DNA of 40,077 bases from Chitinophagaceae bacterium. GTDB lineage: Bacteria; Bacteroidota; Bacteroidia; Chitinophagales; Chitinophagaceae. Under the pieces are notes generated by a model that worked only from the letters and a program-made list of their open reading frames with translations, was not told the origin of the DNA and did no database searches. Where the stretch lies: assembly GCA_947455605.1 (NCBI GenBank), contig CANGOX010000020.1:1-40077 (forward strand), given 5' to 3'. This document shows positions 1 through 8,373 of this stretch, piece by piece. A program made the position numbers and the translations under genes. Each line of letters starts with the position of its first letter. The first letter of the stretch is position 1.

Positions 1-588
1 AGTATTTATTCGATCACACATACGGTTTGTCCAACAGAATTTACCGCATCCTTATTGGAAAGTGTTGAGATCAAACGCTTATGGCCCATCTATAATAAAA
101 GCCAGAAAAGGTATGAACAGTTATGGGGGATCTATCTGTTTGAAGATAACAGGGGGTACCTGCGGTTGGCGATCGATAAAAAAAGTAAACATTCCGGCCC
201 GGTTATAACATTCTCAATGCTGGCAGATGCACACCGTCATTTGTGGAAATTGGTTAAGGATTTTGAACTGCATCCTGTGCTATGTTTCCTGGATAATACC
301 ACCGGCCATGTTTTACCCGAACCCGAAGCGTATAATGAGGCTGTAAAGAAAGCGCTGGATTGGATGAAAGCACAAAAAGAAACTTTTCTGATCAGGGATA
401 AAGAAGCCTGTGTATTGGTAGAAAAAGGAAAGTTTTATGGTATGGGGCAGATTCCGAATCATGCAGATATTACAGCCCTGGAAAAAATAAAAGTGCATCT
501 TACTGAATATCCCGAGAACGAAGTGATCCGTTCCATGATCCGTAATTATGCGGATCGTTTTCCTGCAAAAGTTATCCGCATCGCTTAA
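1..588 (+). CDS. C-terminal part of a GIY-YIG nuclease (exonuclease/UvrC-like) protein, 5' truncated
   Basis: The frame is open from base 1, so the gene enters from the left and its start is outside the window; the visible part is 195 codons. The first residues (SIYSITHTVCPTEFTASLLE, then IKRLWPIYNKSQKR) match the end of a GIY-YIG catalytic domain, where a conserved Glu in the ALLLE-type helix and the P-x-YN motif occur, as in UvrC and Cho. In Bacteroidota this arrangement is usually the second half of a DnaQ-type 3'-5' exonuclease fused to GIY-YIG, with a DNA repair role, but the exonuclease half is not visible here. The remaining 150 residues have no motif I recognise. It converges with the next gene: the two stop codons share the bases TTAA at 585-588. 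The TTG at 55 is internal and should not be taken as the start. Confidence 0.72.
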   Translation, partial: SIYSITHTVCPTEFTASLLESVEIKRLWPIYNKSQKRYEQLWGIYLFEDNRGYLRLAIDKKSKHSGPVITFSMLADAHRHLWKLVKDFELHPVLCFLDNTTGHVLPEPEAYNEAVKKALDWMKAQKETFLIRDKEACVLVEKGKFYGMGQIPNHADITALEKIKVHLTEYPENEVIRSMIRNYADRFPAKVIRIA

Positions 589-1550
589 TCTTTAAATACA
601 AGTTTTACCGTACCGTTGGATACTTCATCTGAGGATAGGTTGATCTCATACCGCTTCTTATTGCAGGTAAGAACCAGTAAAGCAGTATTGGGTGGGATAG
701 TCCCCAGATTATTAGCAAACAACTCAAGTGTATGTTCTTTACCGGTACGGGCAAGGTTTAGAAATACGGTTGCAGCCTTAGCTCCCAGGAGTTGTTTATC
801 AAGAATGATCTTTCCGTCCAATACCAGCGTAGCGATATCTCCGTCAATTTCACCGTTATCATACAGATCGAGCTTGATGAAGGAAGTGTCGAGAGTGATC
901 GTGCGTTGAATATTAGTAAAACGGGGGATGGCTGTAGTAACCGGATCGCGTGACAAACTTTGCGTAATTACTGTAGGTTGCTGGGATAGTGCTGCTTCAT
1001 TATCAAACCTGACCCTTAACGGAAGGATATGTGTATCCTCTTTTTTTCCCTCAGTTTTTCTTAATCCGCCACCTATAAACGAGCCTACCCATTCATTAAT
1101 AGCATTCTTATTCAATACCGGATCGGCAATACCCGTTATCACAGTTCTGTTGTTCTGTTTGCTAACGGAGAGGCTATAATAAACACTATCTGGAAATCTG
1201 AACGTAAGATAACTATCGGTTGAGTCGGGTTTGGATCTGAGATGTGTGATCACCAGAAGCAATGATTGATTTCGGGTATCATATTTTCCGGTAACATTAA
1301 AAAACTGATCGCCATCTTCTGTGGGTAATACGGCTTTAGAACGGTTATAAACAGTTGCCAGATTGCCTGAAACTCTGCCATCCGGTGCTACATGGAAAAC
1401 AAGCACCTTATCGGCGGCCATTTTGTTCATGGTTCTGCCGATTGGAGAACCCGGGAGATATTCTCCGATGCCGATCCATGTGCCATTGGTTTGCGAGAAG
1501 CCGGTTTCTAAGCATAACAAAGACAATATGAGCAAAAGGAACTTGGGCAT
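585..1550 (-). CDS. secreted protein of unknown function
   Basis: This gene encodes 321 residues from the ATG at 1550. The frame extends 14 codons further upstream, but the Met at 1550 opens a clean signal peptide (MPKFLLLILSLLCLETGFSQ), so I choose it. The mature protein should be periplasmic or outer-membrane associated. I see no lipobox and no T9SS tail. The N-terminal part (TWIGIGEYLPGSPIGRTMNK) looks like a beta-rich module. The last 100 residues start LDTSFIKLDLYDNGEIDGD and include DGKIILDKQLL, an all-beta domain seen at the end of many uncharacterised Bacteroidota secreted proteins. No catalytic residues can be named. It is transcribed away from tex and converges on the nuclease gene with a 4-nt overlap of stop codons. 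The function is unknown. Confidence 0.7.
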   Translation of the reverse strand: MPKFLLLILSLLCLETGFSQTNGTWIGIGEYLPGSPIGRTMNKMAADKVLVFHVAPDGRVSGNLATVYNRSKAVLPTEDGDQFFNVTGKYDTRNQSLLLVITHLRSKPDSTDSYLTFRFPDSVYYSLSVSKQNNRTVITGIADPVLNKNAINEWVGSFIGGGLRKTEGKKEDTHILPLRVRFDNEAALSQQPTVITQSLSRDPVTTAIPRFTNIQRTITLDTSFIKLDLYDNGEIDGDIATLVLDGKIILDKQLLGAKAATVFLNLARTGKEHTLELFANNLGTIPPNTALLVLTCNKKRYEINLSSDEVSNGTVKLVFKD

Positions 1551-1638
1551 AAATAAATTGAGGGTAGTTTGGCTACTGTATGAACGATACAATTACTTTC
1601 GCAGTCTTTTTGAGCCATTAAAAAACGATTAATCTTTT

Positions 1639-3876
1639 ATGTTGGAATTTGCTTCACAGATCGCATCAAAAATCAATATCAGTAGAAAACAGGTAGAGGC
1701 CGTTTTACAATTGTTCTCCGAAGCCGCTACCGTTCCTTTTATTGCCCGTTACCGCAAAGATATGACGGGTGGATTGGATGAAGTACAGATCCTGCTGATA
1801 CAGGATGAAGCAAAATTCTGTAAAGAGTTTGCAGAAAGAAAAGCCTTTATTGAGAAATCTATCACGGAGCAGGGTAAGATGACAGATTACCTGCAGGGAA
1901 AGATTAATGTTGCAACTACGTTAGCGGAACTGGAAGATATTTATCTCCCTTATAAATCCAAACGCAAAACCAAAGCACAAACGGCGCGGGAGAACGGATT
2001 GGAGCCACTGGCTTTATTAATGCTGGAACAAACGGCAGTTGATATTTCTATTGAGGCAGAAAAATACATCAACGAAAAAATAAAAACGGTAGATGAAGCA
2101 TTGCAAGGTGCCAGGGATATTATTTCAGAAACCGTAAATGAAGATGTGAACCTGCGTGCCAAACTTCGTAAACTCTTTGAAGATAAAGCCAGTTTACAAA
2201 GTAAGGTACTTACCGATAAAGAAACAGAAGGGGTCAAATACAAAGATTATTTTGATTTTTCGGAACCCATACATAAAGTTCCTTCGCACCGCATACTCGC
2301 CGTGTTACGAGGATTTTTAGAAGGGTTTCTCCGTATGGCCATTTCGCCTGTTGAAGAAGACGCATTGGAGATACTGGAGAAAGAATATGTAAAAGCCCTT
2401 ACACCTTCAACCGAACATGTAAAGAAAGCGATCAGGGATGCTTACCGCCGTTTATTACAACCCAGTCTGGAGAGTGAATTTCGTACTGCTTTAAAACAGA
2501 AAGCAGATGAAGATGCGATCAATGTATTTGCTGAAAATCTTCGCCAGTTATTATTGAGTTCACCTTTGGGCAGCAAAAGAATATTGGCTATTGATCCTGG
2601 TTACCGCAGCGGTTGTAAAGTGGTTTGTTTGGATGAGAAAGGGGAACTGAAGAAAACAGACCTGATCTATGTTCACGAAAATAACCGGATGATGGATAGT
2701 GAGTATAAGATCCGTTCACTGGTTAAAGAATTTAATATTGAAGTATTTGCGATTGGTGACGGAACAGCTGGAAGAGAAACCGAACAGTTTATCAAAAAGA
2801 TCAATTTAGGCCTTCCTGTTTTTATGGTGAATGAAGACGGGGCTTCTGTGTATTCAGCGTCAGAAACTGCACGCGAAGAATTTCCCGACTACGATGTTAC
2901 GGTTCGGGGTTCTGTAAGTATTGGCAGAAGATTGATGGATCCTCTGGCTGAATTGGTAAAGATCGATCCCAAAAGTATTGGGGTAGGGCAGTACCAGCAT
3001 GATGTAAATGCATTTCGTTTAAAAGAAAGACTGGACCAGACCGTTGTAAGTTGTGTAAATAGTGTAGGCGTAAACCTGAATACCGCTAGCAAACATTTAT
3101 TGAGTTATGTGAGCGGTATCGGCGGATCACTGGCAGAAAATATTGTGAAATACAGAAATGAACTGGGTGGTTTTACCGGCAGGGAACAATTACTGAAAGT
3201 GCCAAGGCTGGGTGGTAAAGCATACGAGCAGTGTGCAGGTTTTTTGCGGATCAAAGAAAGCGCTAACCCGCTTGATGCCAGTTCTGTTCATCCCGAAGCC
3301 TATTCATTGGTTGAAAAGATGGCGGCAGATCTGGGCATTGATGTAAAAACCATGATCGGTAGTGAAGACATCCTGAAGAAGATCGAACCCGGGAAATATG
3401 TAACAGAACATTTTGGAGAACTTACCATCAGGGATATCCTGAACGAATTAAAAAAGCCGGGCCTCGATCCACGTAGCGAGTTGGAACAATTTGAATTTGC
3501 CAATATCTATAAGATCGAAGATGTTCAGGTAGGTATGATCGTTCCTGGCTCGGTAACCAACCTTACCCGTTTTGGTGCTTTTATTGATATTGGTGTAAAA
3601 CAGGATGGTCTTGTGCATGTAAGCGAGATCGCTCATAAATACATCACAGATCCCGGGGAGGCTTTGAAACTCGGGCAAAAAGTAAATGTAAAAATTCTGG
3701 AAGTGGATGTTGTAAGAAAACGGATTGCTTTATCCATCAAACAAACGGAAGAAGCACCAGGGAAAAGTCTGAAGTCTGGAGTTAGGAGTGAGAAGTTTGA
3801 CAGAAAGACCAAAGAAACAGCTGAAATGAGTGTGGATGATGCGTTGAGTTTACTGAAGAAAAAATTCGGGAAATAA
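1639..3876 (+). CDS. tex: Tex-family RNA-binding transcription accessory protein
   Basis: This 745-residue protein has the full Tex layout: an N-terminal helical region with the conserved VPFIARYRKDMTGGLDE, a YqgF/RNase H-like domain from about residue 312 (ILAIDPGYRSGCKVV), tandem helix-hairpin-helix motifs at about 482-545 (VSGIGGSLAENIVKYRNE), and a C-terminal S1 RNA-binding domain at about 628-700 (GSVTNLTRFGAFIDIGVKQDG). Tex proteins are cytoplasmic nucleic-acid binders linked to transcription and RNA metabolism, related to eukaryotic Spt6. The start is ATG 1639. An oddity lies between the S1 domain and the conserved tail (MSVDDALSLLKKKFGK): the linker is encoded by five 7-nt units (3766-3800) that look like the intergenic heptamer arrays elsewhere in the window. 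A strong hairpin terminator follows at 3907-3942. Confidence 0.96.
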   Translation: MLEFASQIASKINISRKQVEAVLQLFSEAATVPFIARYRKDMTGGLDEVQILLIQDEAKFCKEFAERKAFIEKSITEQGKMTDYLQGKINVATTLAELEDIYLPYKSKRKTKAQTARENGLEPLALLMLEQTAVDISIEAEKYINEKIKTVDEALQGARDIISETVNEDVNLRAKLRKLFEDKASLQSKVLTDKETEGVKYKDYFDFSEPIHKVPSHRILAVLRGFLEGFLRMAISPVEEDALEILEKEYVKALTPSTEHVKKAIRDAYRRLLQPSLESEFRTALKQKADEDAINVFAENLRQLLLSSPLGSKRILAIDPGYRSGCKVVCLDEKGELKKTDLIYVHENNRMMDSEYKIRSLVKEFNIEVFAIGDGTAGRETEQFIKKINLGLPVFMVNEDGASVYSASETAREEFPDYDVTVRGSVSIGRRLMDPLAELVKIDPKSIGVGQYQHDVNAFRLKERLDQTVVSCVNSVGVNLNTASKHLLSYVSGIGGSLAENIVKYRNELGGFTGREQLLKVPRLGGKAYEQCAGFLRIKESANPLDASSVHPEAYSLVEKMAADLGIDVKTMIGSEDILKKIEPGKYVTEHFGELTIRDILNELKKPGLDPRSELEQFEFANIYKIEDVQVGMIVPGSVTNLTRFGAFIDIGVKQDGLVHVSEIAHKYITDPGEALKLGQKVNVKILEVDVVRKRIALSIKQTEEAPGKSLKSGVRSEKFDRKTKETAEMSVDDALSLLKKKFGK
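3766..3800 (+). repeat. heptamer array inside tex (5 x 7 nt)
   Basis: Five consecutive 7-nt units, each starting AGT: AGTCTGA, AGTCTGG, AGTTAGG, AGTGAGA, AGTTTGA. They encode most of the linker SLKSGVRSEKFD between the S1 domain and the C-terminal tail of Tex. At 35 nt the array is not a multiple of three, but the frame remains open. Confidence 0.75.
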
Positions 3877-3906
3877 AATAATTCAAGGGATAGTTACCAG
3901 GTTAAT

Positions 3907-3942
3907 AAAAAAAACACCATCCAGTAAGGATGGTGTTTTTTT
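3907..3942. terminator. bidirectional hairpin terminator between tex and the DUF885 gene
   Basis: The arms CACCATCC (3915-3922) and GGATGGTG (3928-3935) form a perfect 8-bp stem with an AGTAA loop. It is flanked by eight A's upstream and seven T's downstream, so it can act as an intrinsic terminator on both strands. It lies between the convergent tex (ends 3876) and the minus-strand gene ending at 3970. Confidence 0.9.
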
Positions 3943-3969
3943 ATTGGTTATACAGCGATTGAACAATGC

Positions 3970-5706
3970 TTATTTGGCATAGAATCTCCAGGATGTTTTG
4001 AAATCTCTGGTCAAAGGCTGGTTGGTGATGATGGCACGTACCATTTCAACGGGCATATTGTTCTCTCTCAAAATAGCATCATGGAATTGTTTGTAACTCA
4101 TTTTGCCTTTATCCACCACTTCTTTTTTCAAGGCATAAAACTGGAATGCGCCTGTCATATAAGCCAATTGATACAAAGGTCCATATCCTCCGGTAAAAGA
4201 GCGGCGTACTTCTCCTTCTGCATTGGCTCTTTCATGACCAACCCTGTCTACCAGGAAGTCGATACACTGTTGTGGTAACCAGTTACCTAAATGATAATTC
4301 AGCGAGAAGATGATCCTTGCACAACGGTGCATGCGCCAGAACAGCATACCTACACGGTCTTCCGGTGAGCGTGGAAATTTCATGTCCCACAAAATAAATT
4401 CCCAGTATAGAGACCAGCCCTCTGTCCAGAAAGGTGTATTATAATGGCGGTAAGATTTAAACCGGTTATTCATGAATCCCTGTAAATGGTGACCCGCAAT
4501 CAGTTCGTGGTGAACTGTGGCGCGTGAAAAATGCGGGTTATTGCCGCGCATACTCATCATGCGTGCAGCAGAATCCATTCCGAATGTAGGGTAGGATACA
4601 AGCAGTGTTTCTCCGCCAAGAAAGAAAGGGCTAACCAATTGTTGCCTGGCCGACATCATATTCATACGCCAGGTTTCTTCTGCCAATGGTGGTATGGTAA
4701 CCAGATCGTTTTTCTTTAAAAAATCAACAGACTGGTTGTATAATCCCATGATCATTTCAGGCTGCTCACCTTCAGGAACATAACTGTTCTTTACTTTTTC
4801 CAATGCGGCTTTCCAGTTATCGCCAAAACCCATTTCACGTGAGGCTTTCAGCATTTCAGCATCACACCAGGCAAACTCTTTGTTGGCGATATCAATGAGT
4901 TCATCCGGAGTATAAGGGATCATTTCATATTTCAACTGTCTGATCAGTTCGTCCTTACCAATTGGGTTGCCTACGATACCGCTGGCATCTTCTTTTTGTA
5001 AGGTTGATTTATTACCCTTGCTTTTTATCAGGTTAGCATAAACGCTTAACAAAGAATCGAGTGATTTATAGGGGGTAGGGATCCATCTGGTAAACTTTGG
5101 ATCGTAGCCATAGTAGAAATCATACACACTTTTCAACGCAGTCTGCAAACCTCTCACTGTTCCTTCTGCGCGTATGGATAAGGGCATATCCATCAGACCC
5201 TCTTTGCTGAGGTTGTTGGAAGCGGTCTGTAAAAGGTTACGCACTGCCATTAATTTGCCGGCTAGTTCCTCACTGTTCAAAGTAGTTCCCCGGCGGCGAA
5301 GTTTTTCCAATTGATAAATTGGGTCACCAAAAGAAACGTATTTATAGATGGCAGTGTATTCGGTGGCTTCCTGATCCAGTATACGGATCTCATTATCCAG
5401 TTGTCTTTTGAAAAGAATATAATCAACCTTGCTGCCGGTTTTCATTTTATCAAAATCCAATTGCTGCAATTGCTTCAGATAATCTTGACAGTTCTTTTTA
5501 AAACGCTCCCTTCTCTCAGGTGAATTGAGTATCAGGTAAAACCGGTTAAGGCTACCCCGGTCGGCCTCATATTGGGCCATTAACGGTTGTACCTCACTGG
5601 TTTGGTAATAGGTGTCTGTAGATTTTCTGCTTTGCGCAGGAGCATTGACTGAAAAGGCGATCAATGCCACCAAACAGAAAGAATGAAGTATCCTGATCAT
5701 AAGCAT
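3970..5706 (-). CDS. exported DUF885-family protein (putative metallopeptidase-like)
   Basis: The protein has 578 residues from ATG 5706; ATG 5700 (MIRILHSF) is an equally plausible start two codons in. The signal peptide MIRILHSFCLVALIAFSVNA-PAQS predicts export to the periplasm or outer membrane. About residue 396-405 is HHELIAGHHLQ, the H-E-x3-G-H-H-L-Q signature of the DUF885 family, whose members are predicted zinc-dependent peptidases or hydrolases. Further on is FWTEGWSLYWE, a second conserved block (E-G-W) of that family. The length is normal for DUF885. It is a single gene: a terminator lies downstream, and a divergent DsrE-like gene starts 115 nt upstream. The substrate is unknown, and the peptidase role follows from family prediction rather than from biochemistry I can cite. 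Confidence 0.85.
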   Translation of the reverse strand: MLMIRILHSFCLVALIAFSVNAPAQSRKSTDTYYQTSEVQPLMAQYEADRGSLNRFYLILNSPERRERFKKNCQDYLKQLQQLDFDKMKTGSKVDYILFKRQLDNEIRILDQEATEYTAIYKYVSFGDPIYQLEKLRRRGTTLNSEELAGKLMAVRNLLQTASNNLSKEGLMDMPLSIRAEGTVRGLQTALKSVYDFYYGYDPKFTRWIPTPYKSLDSLLSVYANLIKSKGNKSTLQKEDASGIVGNPIGKDELIRQLKYEMIPYTPDELIDIANKEFAWCDAEMLKASREMGFGDNWKAALEKVKNSYVPEGEQPEMIMGLYNQSVDFLKKNDLVTIPPLAEETWRMNMMSARQQLVSPFFLGGETLLVSYPTFGMDSAARMMSMRGNNPHFSRATVHHELIAGHHLQGFMNNRFKSYRHYNTPFWTEGWSLYWEFILWDMKFPRSPEDRVGMLFWRMHRCARIIFSLNYHLGNWLPQQCIDFLVDRVGHERANAEGEVRRSFTGGYGPLYQLAYMTGAFQFYALKKEVVDKGKMSYKQFHDAILRENNMPVEMVRAIITNQPLTRDFKTSWRFYAK

Positions 5707-5821
5707 AGTTGTTTGCTATGAAAGTAAGCAAAAGAAGCAGGCCGGTGAGAATAATACGGCTGTTTTTTTCAACACCCAGATAGAAGAAAATAGTCTTATC
5801 TTGGTTCAATAATTGATAGAT

Positions 5822-6355
5822 ATGAAAAGAATCGCCTGTTTATTGTTTTGCACCGTTTTGGTTGTATCCGCTAATGCACAAACCAAGGTAAACCCGGTTA
5901 TCAAACATTTTGGTACCGTTACGGAAGTACCATTCTCTGTTGAGAATCCCGATCCCAAGATGGATTATAAGGTAATTGTAGAAGTAAGTTCAGAAAATGC
6001 CAAACCCGAAGCTGTGCATGAATTCTTTGATAAAGTAGCTGCTGTGGTAAACCTGCATGCTTTAGGCGGTGTGCCCGCTAATAAATTTCACTTGATCATG
6101 GTGATACATGGCCCGGCTGCACAGTTTGTAGTAAACAATGAAGAATACAAAAAGAAGTTCAACGTGGATAACCCCAACGTACCCCTCTTTAAAGAACTGA
6201 AAGAAGCCGGTGTAAAGATCTTTGTTTGTGGACAATCGCTGAACAAAAGAAATATCCCTAAAGAGAATGTAACCCCTGAAGTAAGTCCGGCCTTATCTGC
6301 GATCACCACATTGACAACGTATCAGTTGAAAGGATATTCTATCTTGAAATATTAA
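5822..6355 (+). CDS. exported DsrE/DsrF-like protein
   Basis: This gene encodes 177 residues from ATG 5822; the in-frame TTG nine bases upstream is less likely. The signal peptide MKRIACLLFCTVLVVSANAQ targets it outside the cytoplasm. The mature part fits the DsrE fold: VIVEVSSENAKPEAVHEFFD, then HLIMVIHGPAAQFV, and late GVKIFVCGQSL containing a Cys at the position where DsrE/DsrF proteins often carry the sulfur-relay Cys. DsrE-like proteins usually work in cytoplasmic sulfur transfer, so an exported member probably has another role. The product ends with SILKY, and its TAA stop touches the first unit of the inverted array at 6357-6438. It diverges from the DUF885 gene. The sequence does not show a substrate or partner. 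Confidence 0.78.
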   Translation: MKRIACLLFCTVLVVSANAQTKVNPVIKHFGTVTEVPFSVENPDPKMDYKVIVEVSSENAKPEAVHEFFDKVAAVVNLHALGGVPANKFHLIMVIHGPAAQFVVNNEEYKKKFNVDNPNVPLFKELKEAGVKIFVCGQSLNKRNIPKENVTPEVSPALSAITTLTTYQLKGYSILKY

Positions 6356-6356
6356 G

Positions 6357-6438
6357 ATTAACGGATTGGCGGATTGCGGATTAGCGGATTTAGAAAAGCC
6401 AGCAAATCCGCGAATCCGTAATTCGCTAATCCGCTAAT
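6357..6438. repeat. inverted pair of CGGATTAG-type arrays between DsrE-like gene and epimerase-like gene
   Basis: The left arm 6357-6391 (ATTAACGG, ATTGGCGG, ATTGCGG, ATTAGCGG, ATTT) and the right arm 6404-6438 are reverse complements at 30 of 35 positions, with a 12-nt loop. The unit length is 7-8 nt. The left arm begins next to the TAA of the upstream gene, and the right arm contains the TAG and last codons of the convergent gene. As RNA it would form a long hairpin and could terminate both genes. Confidence 0.9.
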
Positions 6439-7085
6439 GATTTGATCTTACTGTTCTCATAAATAATTTTATCACCTCCATTGAACCCAATGTTCACCAT
6501 CGCACTCGCCAATTGTGCTGAGGTGAGGCCAATATTCGGATAGATCTTACTGAGAAATGGTTTATATAACACACGAAAAATTCGATACAAAGTATTGGGC
6601 TCTTTTCTAGGTGTAACGGGGTAAATATAACCCGGTCTGAAAATGGCGAGATGCCTGAAGTTGAGTCCTATCAGTATATTTTCAGCCACGCCTTTATCCA
6701 AAGCAAACATGACCTTGCTTTTTTCTGAGCTGTCTGCACCCTGTCCGCTTAGAAAACAAAAACCTGTCTCCGGACTTTGTTGTTTTAACTCTTTGGCAAA
6801 AGCCTCTGTTACATCCACCGTTATTTTTCTGAACTCATCTCTGGGTACCTGTCCTGTATACACGCCAATGCAGAAAAAGCAGATATCCTGTTGCTGCAAT
6901 GTTTCCCTGATGGTTGAGAAATTCAGGTAATTTTCATGGATCACCTCAAATAATTTCGGGTGGGTGATACCGGTTTTTTTTCGGGTGATGGAGGTTACTT
7001 TATTTACATCTTCTCTTTGTAAACAATACTCCAGTATCAGTTGCCCGATCATGCCGTTAGTGCCTGTGATGATTATGTTTTTCAT
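6426..7085 (-). CDS. NAD(P)-binding short-chain epimerase-like protein (TIP30/HTATIP2-like)
   Basis: This 219-residue atypical short-chain dehydrogenase starts with the Rossmann strand and loop IIITGTNGMIGQ (GxNGxIG, residues 8-14), followed by the positively charged SITRKK that favours NADP. The region CFFCIGVYTG and the later GFCFLSGQGADSSEKSK fit the NAD(P)H-binding/TIP30-like group. Where classic family members have YxxxK, this one reads FALDK, so the Tyr is replaced by Phe, which may impair or change catalysis. The segment RPGYIYP is conserved in the family. The final codons S-L-A-D-stop are written by the repeat array 6404-6438. The start ATG 7085 lies only a few bases from a second array (7092-7182), so both gene ends abut repeats. 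No substrate can be assigned. Confidence 0.72.
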   Translation of the reverse strand: MKNIIITGTNGMIGQLILEYCLQREDVNKVTSITRKKTGITHPKLFEVIHENYLNFSTIRETLQQQDICFFCIGVYTGQVPRDEFRKITVDVTEAFAKELKQQSPETGFCFLSGQGADSSEKSKVMFALDKGVAENILIGLNFRHLAIFRPGYIYPVTPRKEPNTLYRIFRVLYKPFLSKIYPNIGLTSAQLASAMVNIGFNGGDKIIYENSKIKSLAD

Positions 7086-7091
7086 TTGATT

Positions 7092-7182
7092 AGCGAATTG
7101 CGAATTGCGGATTAGCGGATTAGCGGATTAGCGGATTTTGCAGACAAAATAATCCGCTAATCCGAAATCCGCCAATCCGATT
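7092..7182. repeat. inverted pair of GCGGATTA octamer arrays
   Basis: The left arm carries two degenerate units (AGCGAATT, GCGAATT), then GCGGATTA three times and GCGGATTT (7107-7138). The right arm at about 7149-7182 is an imperfect reverse complement (ATCCGCTA, ATCCGAA, ATCCGCCA, ATCCG). The loop is roughly ten bases. The element fills the whole gap between the oxidoreductase stop (7184) and the start of the epimerase-like gene (7085), so it lies in the leader of the latter. Its units are the same type as in the 6357-6438 element. Confidence 0.88.
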
Positions 7183-7183
7183 A

Positions 7184-8293
7184 TTAAGATGCTAAACTGA
7201 TCTTTTTTCCTGTTCTGGCAGCTTCATAAATGCCCATTAATATCTTCATATCCCTCAGTCCTTCTTCTCCGGACGTATGAGCGGGAAATTTATTGTTTTC
7301 GAGGAATTCTTTACAGATCCCATTCAGCATAACTGTCTGGTGATGTACCACGGGGAGGTTCAGTTCTCCCTGGCTGGTGCGGCCCTTGAGTGGCCCATAA
7401 CCATATGCAGGACCAAGTTGGAACCATCCGTTGGTAGCAGAAACGTATAGCTGTTCAATATTGGATTTGTAGGAACTGAATCCATTCACCATAATGCCAT
7501 CCGGGAATTCCATTTGCCAGGATATGGATTCTTCTACTGTGGTAAAACGTTGTTTATCGGTTATTGGGCCCAGCTGTGCCGTAACCCAAAGTGGTTCTTT
7601 ACCGGTTGCATAGCGTGAGGCCTGTACACAATAAATACCCACATCCATTAAAGGCCCGCCCCCGGCGAGTTCTTTTTTTAAACGCCATTGAGTGGGATCA
7701 CCTATGCTGAAACCGAAATTGGTTTGTACAAAACGAACATCACCTAAGATCTTTTTCTGGCCCAAACGCATCACCTCCTGCGTAAAGGGCTCAAAATGTA
7801 AACGGTAACCAATGCCTAATTGTACGCCGGCTTTTTTGCAGGCTGCCACCATTTCTTCTGCTTCTTTTACAGAAACCGACATAGGCTTTTCACACATCAC
7901 ATGTTTACCTGCCTTAGCCGCACGCAATACAAATTCATGGTGCATGGAATTGGGAAGAACGATATAGACAATATCAATGTCTTTATTATCGGCTATCTGA
8001 TCAAAGCTTTGATAGTTGTAGATATTCTTTTCGGGGATATTGTATTTTCTTTTCCATTCCTCAGCTTTGGCGGGTGTGCCGGTTACAATACCTGCGAGAT
8101 AACAGTTATCGGTTTGTGCAAGGGCAACGGCTAATTGGTTTTTGGCATAACTCCCCAATCCAACCAATGCAATACCTAATTTCTTTTTTTGAAAAGAAGG
8201 CTTTGCATGAATGATCGAAGGAAAAGCAAGTGTTGTACCCAAACCCAGACTGATGGTTTGGAGAAAGGCTCGGCGCGTGTGGTTGGCAGGCAT
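7184..8293 (-). CDS. Tat-exported Gfo/Idh/MocA-family oxidoreductase
   Basis: This 369-residue protein opens with a twin-arginine signal, TRRAFLQTISLGLGTTLAFP, matching the (S/T)RRxFLK pattern, so it is probably folded with its cofactor before export to the periplasm. The NAD(P)-binding motif is IALVGLGSYAKNQL (GxGxxA, about residues 44-50). The family EKP motif is in HVMCEKPMSVSVKEAEEM near residue 134, followed by GIGYRLHFEP and the GGGPLMDVGIY segment of the C-terminal alpha/beta domain. Proteins of this family oxidise, reduce or hydrolyse sugars and sugar derivatives; exported members in Bacteroidota often act on glycans, but the substrate here is unknown. It shares the minus strand with the epimerase-like gene downstream, separated by an octamer array, so co-transcription is uncertain. 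Confidence 0.9.
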   Translation of the reverse strand: MPANHTRRAFLQTISLGLGTTLAFPSIIHAKPSFQKKKLGIALVGLGSYAKNQLAVALAQTDNCYLAGIVTGTPAKAEEWKRKYNIPEKNIYNYQSFDQIADNKDIDIVYIVLPNSMHHEFVLRAAKAGKHVMCEKPMSVSVKEAEEMVAACKKAGVQLGIGYRLHFEPFTQEVMRLGQKKILGDVRFVQTNFGFSIGDPTQWRLKKELAGGGPLMDVGIYCVQASRYATGKEPLWVTAQLGPITDKQRFTTVEESISWQMEFPDGIMVNGFSSYKSNIEQLYVSATNGWFQLGPAYGYGPLKGRTSQGELNLPVVHHQTVMLNGICKEFLENNKFPAHTSGEEGLRDMKILMGIYEAARTGKKISLAS

Positions 8294-8333
8294 ATCGTAT
8301 GATTGAGATACCTACAATATACAAAAAGCATTA

Positions 8334-8364
8334 ACTATTGGAAAGTTTTTGGCTTTCCAATAGT
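8334..8364. terminator. hairpin after purB
   Basis: The perfect 12-bp stem ACTATTGGAAAG (8334-8345) / CTTTCCAATAGT (8353-8364) has a seven-base loop, and it starts 10 nt after the purB stop on the minus strand. The T-run after it is weak (TTAATGCTTTTTG), so it may act as a terminator or only stabilise the 3' end. Confidence 0.65.
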
Positions 8365-8373
8365 TCTTTAATA

